Assembly: GCA_937981575.1 (NCBI GenBank)
Contig: CALJNR010000092.1
Span: forward strand, 1 to 35,971
Reading direction: 5' to 3'
DNA: 35,971 nucleotides
DNA from: an uncultured Clostridia bacterium
Lineage (GTDB): Bacteria > Bacillota > Clostridia > Lachnospirales > Cellulosilyticaceae
Part shown: positions 24,031 to 32,250 of the stretch, piece by piece
Layout of the letters: every line of letters begins with the position of its first letter
Position numbering within the stretch: the first letter of the stretch is position 1
Notes under the pieces: model-generated
What the model saw: only the letters and a program-made list of their open reading frames with translations
Told to the model about the DNA's origin: nothing
The model's database searches: none
Translations under genes and position numbers: made by a program

Positions 24031-25051
24031 AACATATACTAGAATCATTTACAGTGTTAAAATTCTTTTTTTAATTGTATTAATAAGTTTGGGAACAGGC
24101 TGCGGAGAAGGTCAAAAAGCATCTGCCGTATCTGAAATTCATTTTATAGATACTGGAAATTCAGATGCCATACTCGTGATTGAAGGAAATCAGGCGGCCG
24201 TAATAGATGGCGGAGATAATGATGATGAGAATTGGCTTCCAGATTATATTAAAGCGCAGGGCGTAGAAAAATTAAAATATTTATTTGTTACCCATCCAGA
24301 TGCAGATCATATCGGTGGGCTAGATGCTATTATCAGTGAGATACCCATTGAAAATATCTATGTAGGCAATGGCAAGGCAGAGACAAAAACCTACAGAGAT
24401 TTTATTGAAGCAATGATGGATAAAGGGCTAACACCAAGCGTTCCGCTTTTAGGAAGTACTTTTGAACTTGGAAATGCAAGTTTTAAAGTGCTAAGCGTTG
24501 CGCATTCAAAAGATGTTAATCATACATCTCTTGTACTCTTTTATACAAATGGTAAAGATAAGATTCTTTTCATGGGTGATGCAGATAAGGAAATAGAAAA
24601 GACGATAGATGTACAAAGTGCGGATCTTATTAAAGTAGGGCATCATGGATCCAGAACCTCTAGCGATAAAACATTTCTTAAAAAGGTGAATCCGCAGTAT
24701 GCGGTTATTACATCAGGCAAAGGCAATAAATATAATCATCCGCATCAAGAGACCTTGGAGACGCTAAGTGAACTAGGAATTGCCATTTACCGAACCGATG
24801 AAATGGGACATATTGTTTTTGTTTCAACAGGAGAGGGGGTAACACCTAAAAAGCAGGGAGCAGCTGAGCAATCTGAAAGCCGTCAAAAGGTACAGGAGGC
24901 AAAAGCATCAGCAAAAACAGCAGAGCAAGTCTTTTTTACTGAAAACGGAAAAAAATACCACAAGGTTCCTGCGTGTTCAGGGATGAAAAGTCCAATAGAA
25001 GGTACGATAGAAGATGCAGGCAGCAGAATGCCATGCGAAAAGTGTTACTAA
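24023..25051 (+). CDS. Secreted ComEC/Rec2-type MBL-fold hydrolase with C-terminal His/Cys domain
   Basis: This 342-residue extracytoplasmic MBL protein starts with a signal/TM segment (about 11-26, ILFLIVLISLGTGCG). The Cys may be lipidated, although the residue at -3 is Gly, not the usual Leu. The metal motif is THPDADHIGG, typical of the ComEC-like branch, followed by FMGDADKE and GHHGSRTSS. After a Gln/Ala/Lys linker, the last 40 residues carry His and three Cys (YHKVPACSG and MPCEKCY), a possible small zinc site. The ATG is within the GNAT stop region, preceded by GGGGC, and a terminator follows. Nuclease or phosphodiesterase activity is possible but not shown. Confidence 0.85.
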   Translation: MNKTYTRIIYSVKILFLIVLISLGTGCGEGQKASAVSEIHFIDTGNSDAILVIEGNQAAVIDGGDNDDENWLPDYIKAQGVEKLKYLFVTHPDADHIGGLDAIISEIPIENIYVGNGKAETKTYRDFIEAMMDKGLTPSVPLLGSTFELGNASFKVLSVAHSKDVNHTSLVLFYTNGKDKILFMGDADKEIEKTIDVQSADLIKVGHHGSRTSSDKTFLKKVNPQYAVITSGKGNKYNHPHQETLETLSELGIAIYRTDEMGHIVFVSTGEGVTPKKQGAAEQSESRQKVQEAKASAKTAEQVFFTENGKKYHKVPACSGMKSPIEGTIEDAGSRMPCEKCY

Positions 25052-25055
25052 GCCG

Positions 25056-25088
25056 AAACAGTCTCTAGACATAGCAGACTGTTTTTTT
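25056..25088 (+). terminator. Terminator of the traX-GNAT-MBL operon
   Basis: AAACAGTCT (25056-25064) and AGACTGTTT (25076-25084) form a perfect 9-bp stem with an 11-nt loop, then a T-run. Confidence 0.85.
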
Positions 25089-25168
25089 ACATAGAAAGAA
25101 TTTATTTAAGAAAAGTGTTAATAATAATGGAGTATAAAAAATCTAATCAGAACAATATGGTGATGTAA

Positions 25169-26230
25169 ATGAAAAAAAATCTTATACTCCTATTAGTACT
25201 TTTTTGCTTGTTTGGCTATACCATTTATGCTAAAGAACAAGAGATATCCGTAGTTGTTAATGATAAACTTGTTTCAAGAGATGCAGGGCAAGTTGATATA
25301 GTTAATGGGACAGCTTATATTTCAGTGAAGTTTTTAGAACCTGCACTCCATATTGATTTATTTTGGATGAATGCAATAGGGCAATTGCAGCTTAATAAAG
25401 ATGAAAAAATCATGGTTTTGAATCTTCATGACAATACAATTGCTGCAGACTGGCTGGATGTTGAGCGTTATATGGTGGTCAGCAAAAACAATGATATTAT
25501 GGTCCCTATGCGTTTAGTCGCTGAGTACTTTGGTTATCAGGTAAATTTTAAATCAGATGGTCCTATTATTACGATTACAAGCAATGAAGGACCTAAAGAA
25601 GAAGATAAGTCAGAAGCGTCAGATGACAGGAAAGTAATCTATCTTACTTTTGATGATGGGCCCAGCCCCTATACCGAAAAACTTTTGGATTTACTGGATC
25701 AATATAAGATGAAGGCTACTTTTTTTATGTTGGACGGAGAAATGAAAGAAAGACCGGAAGTTGTAAAACATATTGTAGAAAGAGGGCATGCAGTAGGGCT
25801 GCATGGCGTGACGCATAAGCCTCATACTTTTTATTGTGGGCAAGAGGGGCCCTTAAATGAAATTGAGCAGACCAATGCTACGCTTGAAAGTATAGTCGGC
25901 TTTAGAAGCTGTCTGGTAAGAACGCCTTTCGGAAGCAACCCACATCTCACACAAAACCAGTATATTTGCCTGGTAAGTAATAATTACCGCATATGGGACT
26001 GGAATATTGATTCAAAAGACTGGGCTTATAACAATCCCTACAAGGCTTTTAACACAACAGTTAAAAACATGAAGACATCTCATAAAGAACCTAAGGTCGT
26101 TCTTTTTCATGACATGAAAACTTCAGATAAAGCATTAGAAATGTTTTTGAAATGGATGGAAGAAAACAAATACGTCTCAAAAGAAATTACACCTGATTTA
26201 GTTCCAGTAAAAATGACACAGAAGAAATAA
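25169..26230 (+). CDS. Secreted polysaccharide deacetylase with copper amine oxidase N-like domain
   Basis: This 353-residue exported CE4 deacetylase is expected to remove acetyl groups from peptidoglycan or another beta-1,4 polysaccharide. The signal peptide is residues 1-21 (NLILLLVLFCLFGYTIYA). Residues about 25-135 look like a copper amine oxidase N-terminal-type repeat domain (VVVNDKLVSRDAG, VPMRLVAEYFGYQV), a wall or polymer-binding module in Clostridia. The NodB part shows TFDDGPSP (metal Asp) and HGVTH, the H-x3-H motif with Gly where Ser/Thr is usual, then RTPFGS and LFHDMKTS. The start has only a weak GGTGATG upstream. A 14-bp terminator follows. Confidence 0.9.
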   Translation: MKKNLILLLVLFCLFGYTIYAKEQEISVVVNDKLVSRDAGQVDIVNGTAYISVKFLEPALHIDLFWMNAIGQLQLNKDEKIMVLNLHDNTIAADWLDVERYMVVSKNNDIMVPMRLVAEYFGYQVNFKSDGPIITITSNEGPKEEDKSEASDDRKVIYLTFDDGPSPYTEKLLDLLDQYKMKATFFMLDGEMKERPEVVKHIVERGHAVGLHGVTHKPHTFYCGQEGPLNEIEQTNATLESIVGFRSCLVRTPFGSNPHLTQNQYICLVSNNYRIWDWNIDSKDWAYNNPYKAFNTTVKNMKTSHKEPKVVLFHDMKTSDKALEMFLKWMEENKYVSKEITPDLVPVKMTQKK

Positions 26231-26241
26231 GTGTTCTATAT

Positions 26242-26286
26242 AAAAACAGCTTTTTGATACGCTTCTATTAAAAAGCTGTTTTTATG
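26242..26286 (+). terminator. Terminator after the deacetylase gene
   Basis: AAAAACAGCTTTTT (26242-26255) and its exact complement (26270-26283) form a 14-bp stem with T-rich end. It marks the last ordinary chromosomal gene before the phage-like region. The remaining gap to 26472 shows no gene. Confidence 0.85.
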
Positions 26287-26472
26287 TTATGGAAACAATA
26301 TAAAGCCAGATCATTTCCTTTCGGATCCAATTCTACGTATGAGATACATTCCTCCATCAAATACCTTATTAAAAAGTAAGAGGAACGGAAATTCTAAGAA
26401 TAGAAACAGATGACTTAAGTATATTTTTATTTCCAAAGTGCTCTCTATTTATTTTAAAAGGAGGAAACAGCG

Positions 26473-27087
26473 ATGATTAACAAGTCAGAAAGTATTAAGC
26501 ATATTGCAGGCGCAATTGTCAAGTTTCAAAGCAAAGTTGAAACGCTTAAAAGGACCGCAGCTAATCCATTTTTTAAATCTAATTACACTACCCTTGAAGA
26601 CATTGTAGGCGCCATAAGACCAATTTTAGCCGAGTATGGGTTATCATTTATGCAAAACACCAATGGTACAATGACTGGAGATGTAATCAGTGTATCTACT
26701 ATGCTTCTTCATGAAAGCGGAGAATTTATCGAATTTGAACCGCTTCAGATTAAGATAACAGGCAATGTACAGCAGTCTATGGCAACAGTCACTTATCTAA
26801 GAAGATATTCACTACAGTGTGCGCTAGGGATTGTTACAGAAGATGAAGATGATGATGGAAACGTTGCAAGCGGTATAGATAAAACATCAGCAGCTAAAGG
26901 CGGCAACTATAAAGTGACCCCTAAGCAGCTTTCAAGGCTTTATGCTATAGGGATCAAAAAAGGTTATGATGCCAATGGTCTTAAAGCGCTTTCTAAATTA
27001 GACAGTCTTAATGATTTGACAAAAGAACAATATGATAAGCTGGTACATTGGCTGGAACAAAGGCCAGATGCCCAGGTAGGGGCTTAG
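26473..27087 (+). CDS. ERF family single-strand annealing protein (prophage remnant)
   Basis: ERF superfamily protein (204 aa), a phage recombinase that anneals single-stranded DNA. Family blocks: NPFFKSNYTTLEDIVGAIRPIL near the start (in part), QNTNG, then ATVTYLRRYSLQCALGIVTEDEDDDGN, the characteristic tyrosine-rich helix and acidic end. A tail from about 150 (VTPKQLSRLYAIGIKKGYD) resembles a small helical domain often fused to ERF. AAAGGAGG lies well placed. It stands alone: no SSB, replication or exonuclease gene accompanies it, which fits a deleted prophage. Confidence 0.9.
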   Translation: MINKSESIKHIAGAIVKFQSKVETLKRTAANPFFKSNYTTLEDIVGAIRPILAEYGLSFMQNTNGTMTGDVISVSTMLLHESGEFIEFEPLQIKITGNVQQSMATVTYLRRYSLQCALGIVTEDEDDDGNVASGIDKTSAAKGGNYKVTPKQLSRLYAIGIKKGYDANGLKALSKLDSLNDLTKEQYDKLVHWLEQRPDAQVGA

Positions 27088-27134
27088 TATGACGTAAAGA
27101 ATGAAGCTGATATAAAGCATGAATATATTCTATT

Positions 27135-27172
27135 AAGAGTCTTAGGATTAATATATCTATAGGCTCTTTTTT
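27135..27172 (+). terminator. Terminator after ERF
   Basis: AAGAGTCT (27135-27142) pairs with AGGCTCTT (27161-27168, one G-U), followed by TTTTT. Confidence 0.6.
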
Positions 27173-27531
27173 GTAGTAGACATGAGCCATTAACACTATC
27201 ATTCTGAAATTTATAGTATACACTAGATTGTGGTTAGCAGAAATATAATAGGACTTATACATAGACAGCGTTCAAGATCAATAGGCAATAGAACTTACGG
27301 ATGCAGCTGCAATATAGGGGACACAAACGATGTCTTTTGCATATTTTATAGTATTAAGATGAGCTGAATGAAACGAACGAACGCAGTTACTACAGATATC
27401 AGCGTTTTTTACAGGGATAACCTGTAAGACAGTGTTCAGCTATGCAGCTTAATGCATACTTGAAACGCTACTAGAGATCTAAGTCAACGTGGGCAGCTAT
27501 TGATAGTTATAAAAAATATGAGGAAGAGGGG
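27173..27531. other. Gene-free stretch between ERF and holin
   Basis: No convincing coding frame is seen in 359 bp. A small hairpin TTACAGG-GATAA-CCTGTAA lies near 27409-27427. The stretch probably represents eroded phage DNA where structural genes once stood, but I recognise no protein fragments. Confidence 0.5.
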
Positions 27532-27849
27532 ATGATGTCGATGACTAGTGAATTATTTATACAGATTGCAAGTGCTTTGATTACAGTTATAGGTGCTGTC
27601 ATAGCTTATTATTTCGTGCCGTTTTTAAAAGCAAAGCTGGGAGCCGCCAATTATTTAAATGCATTGTCATGGGCTAAGATAGCTGTGCAGGCAGCAGAAC
27701 AGATTTTCCAAGAAAGCGGGCAGGGGCTTAATAAAAAGGTTTATGTACTTGAATTCCTGAAAAACAAGGGGATTCATCTGACGCCGGATGAACTCGATGC
27801 GCTTATCGAATCAGCTGTATTAGAGCTTAATCGGGCGGTGAAGTCATGA
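27532..27849 (+). CDS. Phage holin, LLH family
   Basis: This 105-residue holin-like protein has one N-terminal TM helix (about 9-31, IQIASALITVIGAVIAYYFV) and a helical soluble part with LSWAKIAVQAAEQIF and VLEFLKNKGIHLTPDELDALIESAV, typical of the LLH holin family. It permits the endolysin to cross the membrane at lysis. Three ATGs (27532, 27535, 27541) are possible after GAGGAAGAGGGG; the exact start is uncertain. Its stop overlaps the amidase start by ATGA, a typical holin-lysin pair. Confidence 0.88.
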   Translation: MMSMTSELFIQIASALITVIGAVIAYYFVPFLKAKLGAANYLNALSWAKIAVQAAEQIFQESGQGLNKKVYVLEFLKNKGIHLTPDELDALIESAVLELNRAVKS

Positions 27850-28508
27850 AAATAGAAGAAAAGCTGCTGACAGTCAATCCATACAGCCGTCCTGGAACAT
27901 CAATAGGAGCCATTGAAAAAATTGTAGTCCATTGGGTAGGCAACGCGGGGTCAACAGCTATTGCGAACCGCAACTATTTTGAATCCCTAAAAGATAGGAA
28001 AAAATATGCGAGCGCACACTATATAGTCGGCCTTGAAGGAGAAATACTTTTATGTGTTCCGGAAACAGAAGTAGCCTACCATGCAAACAGTGCAAACGGG
28101 TATAGTATAGGCATAGAAAACTGCCATCCAGACTGGACAGGAAAATTTAGTGCAAAGACTACAGAGAGCTTAATACAATTACTCGTTCACTTATGCAGAA
28201 AATACGCCCTTAACCCACTGACAGATATCATAAGGCATTATGATGTTACAGGCAAAATATGTCCTAAGTACTTTGTTGAAAATCCTAAAGAGTGGGAAAG
28301 TTTTAAGGCACAAGTGAATGAACGTCTGAAAGGAGCTGAGGAAGTGGTTACTAAGACTAAAATCAAGCTTAATGGTGTTATAAAAGAAGTTCATGTTATT
28401 CATAAAGATGGCAATAACTATATTAAACTGCAGGATATGCGTGATAATCAGATTAATGTTGCCTATGATTCGAAAAACAAGCTTCCGATAGTAGAGGTAA
28501 AAGCATAA
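27846..28508 (+). CDS. N-acetylmuramoyl-L-alanine amidase (phage endolysin)
   Basis: Amidase_2-type peptidoglycan hydrolase (220 aa). The zinc ligands are visible as the His in VVHWVG, the His in IIRHYDVTG and the Cys in KICPKYF, with ASAHYIVG and IGIENCHPDW between. The C-terminal 50 residues (from about 165, TKIKLNGVIKEVHVI) resemble a small wall-binding or stalk domain found in Clostridial phage lysins. It overlaps the holin by 4 nt. No signal peptide is present, so export needs the holin. The genes look intact although the surrounding prophage is decayed. Confidence 0.93.
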   Translation: MKIEEKLLTVNPYSRPGTSIGAIEKIVVHWVGNAGSTAIANRNYFESLKDRKKYASAHYIVGLEGEILLCVPETEVAYHANSANGYSIGIENCHPDWTGKFSAKTTESLIQLLVHLCRKYALNPLTDIIRHYDVTGKICPKYFVENPKEWESFKAQVNERLKGAEEVVTKTKIKLNGVIKEVHVIHKDGNNYIKLQDMRDNQINVAYDSKNKLPIVEVKA

Positions 28509-28516
28509 AAAAGGGT

Positions 28517-28549
28517 GCTGTATAACATTATAATAATTATGTTATAAGC
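28517..28549 (+). terminator. Hairpin after the endolysin gene
   Basis: TATAACAT (28521-28528) pairs with ATGTTATA (28539-28546), extended outward by GCT/AGC with a bulge. There is no strong T-run, so termination is doubtful. Confidence 0.4.
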
Positions 28550-28589
28550 GATTTTGAATCCAGTTTTTTGAGGGACAACAAATGGGCGC

Positions 28590-28790
28590 GCGGGGGATTT
28601 AGTGTCCTCCAGTTATCCGCTTACGTCTTCCTAAAAATCTAAGCGCCCTCTTCAAATGAACGGTCGAAACTCGCCCATGAGAACTACACTCACGGGCTCA
28701 GACAGTCTCCCTAAAGACCATTTGAATAGGTCGCTAAGATTTTCTTAACGGAATACTTCAGAGGCAACTTCCGAACACTAAATCCCCCGC
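28590..28790. repeat. 201-bp foldback element with perfect 16-bp terminal inverted repeats
   Basis: GCGGGGGATTTAGTGT (28590-28605) is exactly complementary to 28775-28790. Inside, AAAATCTAAGCG (28634-28645) pairs with 28732-28743 (one mismatch), TTCAAAT (28651-28657) with ATTTGAA (28720-28726), GGTC (28662-28665) with GACC (28716-28719), and GCCCATGAG (28673-28681) with CTCACGGGC (28689-28697), leaving a 7-nt apical loop. The whole element can fold into one long rod of about 75-nt arms. GC content is higher than its surroundings. It has no ORF. It could be a MITE, a structured RNA or another mobile foldback. I see no target-site duplication. Confidence 0.8.
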
Positions 28791-28972
28791 TAGTCATTGG
28801 CTGACGATAAATTTCTGCATAGTAAATAAATTTCATGCTTTGTGGGGGAGGATAATTTTTAGGACGTTATTTAATTTATAGGCCCATAAAAACACATTTT
28901 TTAACCGTTATTTAATTACATTTTATCACCGTCATTAACAATAAAAAAAGAGAGCTGCAGATCAAACAAAGC

Positions 28973-29248
28973 TTGCTGAAAGGGACGAAAGATCCGGAGT
29001 CGGTCAGGCAACTGAAGGAGCTTGAGGAAGAGTTTAAACAGTATCATATAGCCTTCACCATTTTGACAGAAAGAGAAAAGAGCCTTATAAATTTAAGGTA
29101 TGAAAGACACTTAAGCGCAGTTGCAGTTGCTAACCTGTTATATCTCTCCAAGACAACGTACTATGAGGAGCTGCATAGCATTGAATTAAAAATACATAGT
29201 TTCTTTGAAGGGATGAGATTTAAGGAAAAGCCTGTTTTAAATTCTTAG
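28973..29248 (+). CDS. ArpU/sigma-region-4-like phage regulator, N-terminus eroded
   Basis: The frame (91 aa from the TTG) carries a helix-rich start then an HTH resembling sigma-70 region 4/ArpU late regulators: LTEREKSLINLRYERHLSAV and ANLLYLSKTTYYEELHSIE. Such proteins switch on late phage genes. There is no ATG; a TTG at 28973 without a good ribosome binding site is the only usual start codon near the beginning of the recognisable part, and the frame is open from 28916 (in-frame stop at 28913-28915). The original start has probably been lost, so the gene may be non-functional. Confidence 0.55.
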   Translation: MLKGTKDPESVRQLKELEEEFKQYHIAFTILTEREKSLINLRYERHLSAVAVANLLYLSKTTYYEELHSIELKIHSFFEGMRFKEKPVLNS

Positions 29249-29369
29249 GAGATGGGGTATTTAATCAGTGAAGGAGCAGGGTGAAACATTATTCTTAATT
29301 AAAGCTCTAAAGGCGATTAAGGGTTATTTAAAGTAGTATAAAAGGGACATGTAGTTGTTAATTATAAAA

Positions 29370-29650
29370 GCCAAGGAAATAGGATTATTGAAGCTGCAGT
29401 AGGGGCCGGCGCAAGTGATAGAAGAGAAATAAAAAAATCTGAGGGCTTTGAAGAAACATATAGAAAGCATAGAAGTGGCCATTGTTGGTTTGAAGCCGAT
29501 GTGGTAGCAGCTTGTAAGAAGAAAGTATATTGAGGGAAATAGCTGGACTAATTTGCAGTTTTAATTAGATTATAGCCTTTCTCATTGAGAAAGGGAAGAG
29601 AGCGCTAGAGGAGCTTTGAGGGATGTTAACAGCGAAATAAAATTATGGGA
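29370..29650 (+). pseudogene. Second phage late-regulator-like gene, broken by stop codons
   Basis: Reading one frame through five stop codons gives a coherent region-4/ArpU-like pattern: KKHIESIEVAIVGLKP, then RRKYIEGNSWTNLQF, then LDYSLSH and RGALRDVNSEIKLW. The order (helix, rYieg.sw HTH, trailing helix) matches phage ArpU/DUF1492-type regulators. The stops make it a dead copy. Evidence is by eye only. A terminator follows at 29649. The rest of the 29249-29867 gap has no other feature that I can identify. Confidence 0.4.
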
Positions 29651-29679
29651 TCTGATATGTAAGTATATCAGGTCTTTTT
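29649..29679 (+). terminator. Terminator closing the prophage remnant
   Basis: GATCTGATAT (29649-29658) pairs with ATATCAGGTC (29665-29674, one G-U) around a 6-nt loop, then TTTTT. Confidence 0.7.
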
Positions 29680-29867
29680 AGGTGGAGAAAAAGAGGATTT
29701 TAGTAGATGAATTGTGCATATGTGGTGTTAAATATAAAATATTATAATAAATTGTAATTATATAGACAATGATTTATAATTTAAATAGCATTGAATATTA
29801 TTACATATGTTTTTGGGAATACCTCAAATACGGCATATAAAGCGAACTGAGTTACAGAAATATAATG

Positions 29868-29930
29868 GTATCCGAAATTGAGCATATAAAGAATAGTAAT
29901 ATAACAAGTTGTGTGCTCAACTTTGGATAC
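29868..29930. repeat. Intergenic hairpin E0, before the first HEPN gene
   Basis: A 17-bp stem pairs 29868-29884 (GTATCC...TTGAGCA) with 29914-29930, with one G-T and one A-C pair and a 29-nt AT-rich loop. Twelve bases further on is TCAGCTAACA (29942-29951), repeated exactly at 30961-30970 behind the HEPN gene. Confidence 0.65.
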
Positions 29931-29984
29931 AATCCTAATCGTCAGCTAACACAGTGAATTATTAATTATAAGGAGACAATATAT

Positions 29985-30944
29985 ATGAAATTTTTAATTC
30001 CAATTCAAGGGTTAGTTTTATACGATGTTATAACTTTGGGAGAAGTGATATTAATTCCCAGCGACTTTTTAAATACTGATAAGAAGATGTTTGAATTCGA
30101 AGAACATCCACTTTATGAAGAAGTTGCAAATATATTGCGAATTTGCCACGATGAATATTTTCAGCATTATAGTAAATTTGCCGTAGCAATATTAGAACAT
30201 GAATATGATGAAGAGATATTTGATAAGTGTATTCCAGATGATGAATTTATTTTTCTTGAGAAAATATGCTATCAAGTAGATCGAGCATTAGATTATTTAA
30301 GAATATGTCATTGCCACTTTACTATCAAGGAGTTACTCCCTGGTATTCCTGGCATTATTGATACGTTCAGAATAGGAATAGTAGTTGATATGGAAAGAGA
30401 ATTAAGTAGGCAGATGCTTGGTAGAGTATATCAAATTTATATCAAACCAGGTATTGGTTTGGACGTAGATTTTATTTTATATGATGATGACTTGTATAAA
30501 GAAGTTTTTTTTAGTACAAGAAAAGATGAGGTTTATTTAAATTGTAGATATGCATTAGCAAGAGTTAGTGAAGCACTATATATAAATGATATTAATGTAA
30601 GCTTTATATATTTAATGACCACGTTAGAAATGTTAGCTGATAATGAGTATGTTCAGTTTAAAAAAGTAAAGACATACATATTAGCATTTACCTCAAAAAA
30701 CAAAAATCAGTATCAGGCCTTAAGTCAGAAATTCGTAGACATATCTAAAAACATTAGAACAGAAGTAGTTCACAATGGAAAATCGTTATATGAACTTATT
30801 GGAACAAGTAAAGAAATCAATGCGTTGTTGAATTTTCTTATGTTTACAATTATGGAATATTGTGAGGTTGTAATAAAGACTAATATTACTACATTTGAAG
30901 AATTAGCAAAAGAGAGGGATTTAAGAATTTCTAAGTTTTCGTAG
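29985..30944 (+). CDS. Apea-like HEPN domain protein (candidate defence RNase)
   Basis: This 319-residue soluble protein has a long, little-recognised N-terminal part (about 1-180) and a C-terminal helical region matching Apea-like HEPN domains: FIYLMTTLEMLADNEY, KVKTYILAFT, then ISKNIRTEVVHNGKSLYEL. The HEPN motif R-x4-H is R258 to H263, with the typical N-G after the His. HEPN proteins of this kind are often RNases in anti-phage or toxin-antitoxin systems; activity here is inferred. ATAAGGAG lies before the ATG. The gene sits between hairpins E0 and E1 and is flanked by a 10-bp direct repeat. Base composition is more AT-rich than in the core genes. Confidence 0.7.
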   Translation: MKFLIPIQGLVLYDVITLGEVILIPSDFLNTDKKMFEFEEHPLYEEVANILRICHDEYFQHYSKFAVAILEHEYDEEIFDKCIPDDEFIFLEKICYQVDRALDYLRICHCHFTIKELLPGIPGIIDTFRIGIVVDMERELSRQMLGRVYQIYIKPGIGLDVDFILYDDDLYKEVFFSTRKDEVYLNCRYALARVSEALYINDINVSFIYLMTTLEMLADNEYVQFKKVKTYILAFTSKNKNQYQALSQKFVDISKNIRTEVVHNGKSLYELIGTSKEINALLNFLMFTIMEYCEVVIKTNITTFEELAKERDLRISKFS

Positions 30945-30960
30945 GTTGCCGTTCACCCCA

Positions 30961-31060
30961 TCAGCTAACAAGGAGTTTACGGTTCCGCTACGCTGCACCC
31001 AAATTCATGAACCTAAGATAAGAGCTACCTAAGGTTCATGAACTTCGTAAACTCGAGAAC
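30961..31060. repeat. Intergenic hairpin E1, between the two HEPN genes
   Basis: It begins with TCAGCTAACAAG 17 nt after the stop. An outer 9-bp stem GAGTTTACG (30973-30981)/CGTAAACTC (31046-31054) and an inner 11-bp stem TTCATGAACCT (31004-31014)/31032-31042 are both perfect. The tip loop AAGATAAGAGCTACCTA (31015-31031) recurs in E3 with one change. GTTCCGCTACGCTGCACC (30983-30999 area) resembles a block of E2. Confidence 0.75.
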
Positions 31061-31103
31061 TTAGTCAAAAGAATCGATTGCTGTATTGAAGGGGGTGGAG
31101 AAT

Positions 31104-32054
31104 ATGTATTTTGATTTTATTAAGACAAGCTATTCAGAGGAAGATGAACTTACGAGACAAGCATATGAGAATAGAGATAAAGAACATTTAGGAAAGATAA
31201 TCATTGATAAAATAGCTGGTGATATCAATGCAATAGTTGAACGTTGGTGGAAACTTGAAAGTATTGGCTATTTAGGTGGAAATGAGAAGTTTCTTGACTT
31301 GCTAAAAGAAGCAGAAGAATTGTTTTGTTTTAGTAATTTTACTGGTTGTATTGCTTTAATTGGTATTGCTGCGGAAGAGTTTTCGAAATATCTGGCTGAA
31401 ACAAATAATCTTAATCATAAAAACCTATCACAAGAAATAAGACTTAAATCACTTCTAGAAAAAAGTGTAATTAATAAAGAGTTATACAATAATTTAAATG
31501 GTATTCGTATACTAAGGAATCAATGCATACATTATAATCAAAAATTTAAAGATTTAAATTTGAAAGTGCTTGAAAGTAAAGCTATTAGTATCCTAAATCA
31601 TTATAAGACTGCGATTTCAAATGTTTTAGAGAGGCATGAAATGGCTATTGAAGATATATTAGAAAAGACTATATCTGAACAGAAGTTTTCTTTTGAAGAA
31701 TTTAAACTAAAAAATCGTAACTATCTCAAGGCAGTTGAAGGAATTGATCTAACAATATCACCAAATAAAAGCGCTATTGTTTTTGAATCTCTTTATTATA
31801 TAGCCGAAATTGATATTCAGAATGACGATTTTAAAGAAATGAGTTTAGTTGATATTGATAGTCAAAAAGTCATACCGCTTCCATTTGTTTTAGATCTTAC
31901 ATTACCAGATGTTCAAAAGGTAAAAGAAATGAGACTAGAAGAAAAAAATGTAATAAGGGCTACAGTCATTGCAAATGTAACAAGTGCTGGATTAACTGAA
32001 GAATGGAAGCTGTTGAATATTAAAGATGTATATCGGGGTAAATATGAATTATAA
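31104..32054 (+). CDS. HEPN domain protein (DUF4145-like) with C-terminal beta domain
   Basis: This 316-residue protein has a HEPN-type helical region at about 60-180: FTGCIALIGIAAEEFSKYLAE, then NNLNGIRILRNQCIHYNQ. R138 to H143 forms the R-x4-H motif with the LRN-x3-H wording of DUF4145-type HEPN proteins. The C-terminal half (about 200-316) looks beta-rich (SAIVFESLYYIAEIDIQ, RATVIANVTSAGL) and is not recognised. A TTG six codons upstream is in frame, but GGGGGTG is 6 nt before the ATG at 31104. It follows hairpin E1. A toxin or RNase role is inferred. Confidence 0.68.
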   Translation: MYFDFIKTSYSEEDELTRQAYENRDKEHLGKIIIDKIAGDINAIVERWWKLESIGYLGGNEKFLDLLKEAEELFCFSNFTGCIALIGIAAEEFSKYLAETNNLNHKNLSQEIRLKSLLEKSVINKELYNNLNGIRILRNQCIHYNQKFKDLNLKVLESKAISILNHYKTAISNVLERHEMAIEDILEKTISEQKFSFEEFKLKNRNYLKAVEGIDLTISPNKSAIVFESLYYIAEIDIQNDDFKEMSLVDIDSQKVIPLPFVLDLTLPDVQKVKEMRLEEKNVIRATVIANVTSAGLTEEWKLLNIKDVYRGKYEL

Positions 32055-32103
32055 TGAACAGCATTTGAATTTATGTCGTGTCTGTATTGATTTCTTCGTT
32101 TGA

Positions 32104-32208
32104 CGATGTATCTCCGTTCACTACGCACACCTCTCCAATAGGTGCAAGCACCGCTACGAAGAAGGACTCTGAGGCTACAATTCAGATGCGTCGGAGATGC
32201 GGAGACGT
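32104..32208. repeat. Intergenic hairpin region E2
   Basis: TCTCCG (32111-32116) can pair with CGGAGA at 32200-32205, and ATCTCCG with 32192-32198; inside is CACCT (32128-32132)/AGGTG (32140-32144) with a 7-nt loop. It shares the GTTC-CTACGC-CACC pattern and CCGCTACG (32151-32158) with E1, and CGAAGAAG (32157-32164) with E3 and E4, so it links the two groups. Confidence 0.55.
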
Positions 32209-32250
32209 TATCTAAAATTATCACTAGTTTAGTAGGAGGTATCAATCAGA

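Noticed and set aside
28590..28790. CRISPR array or attC site
   Set aside because: There are no regularly spaced direct repeats, and the ends are inverted, 16 bp long and unlike GTTRRRY cores.
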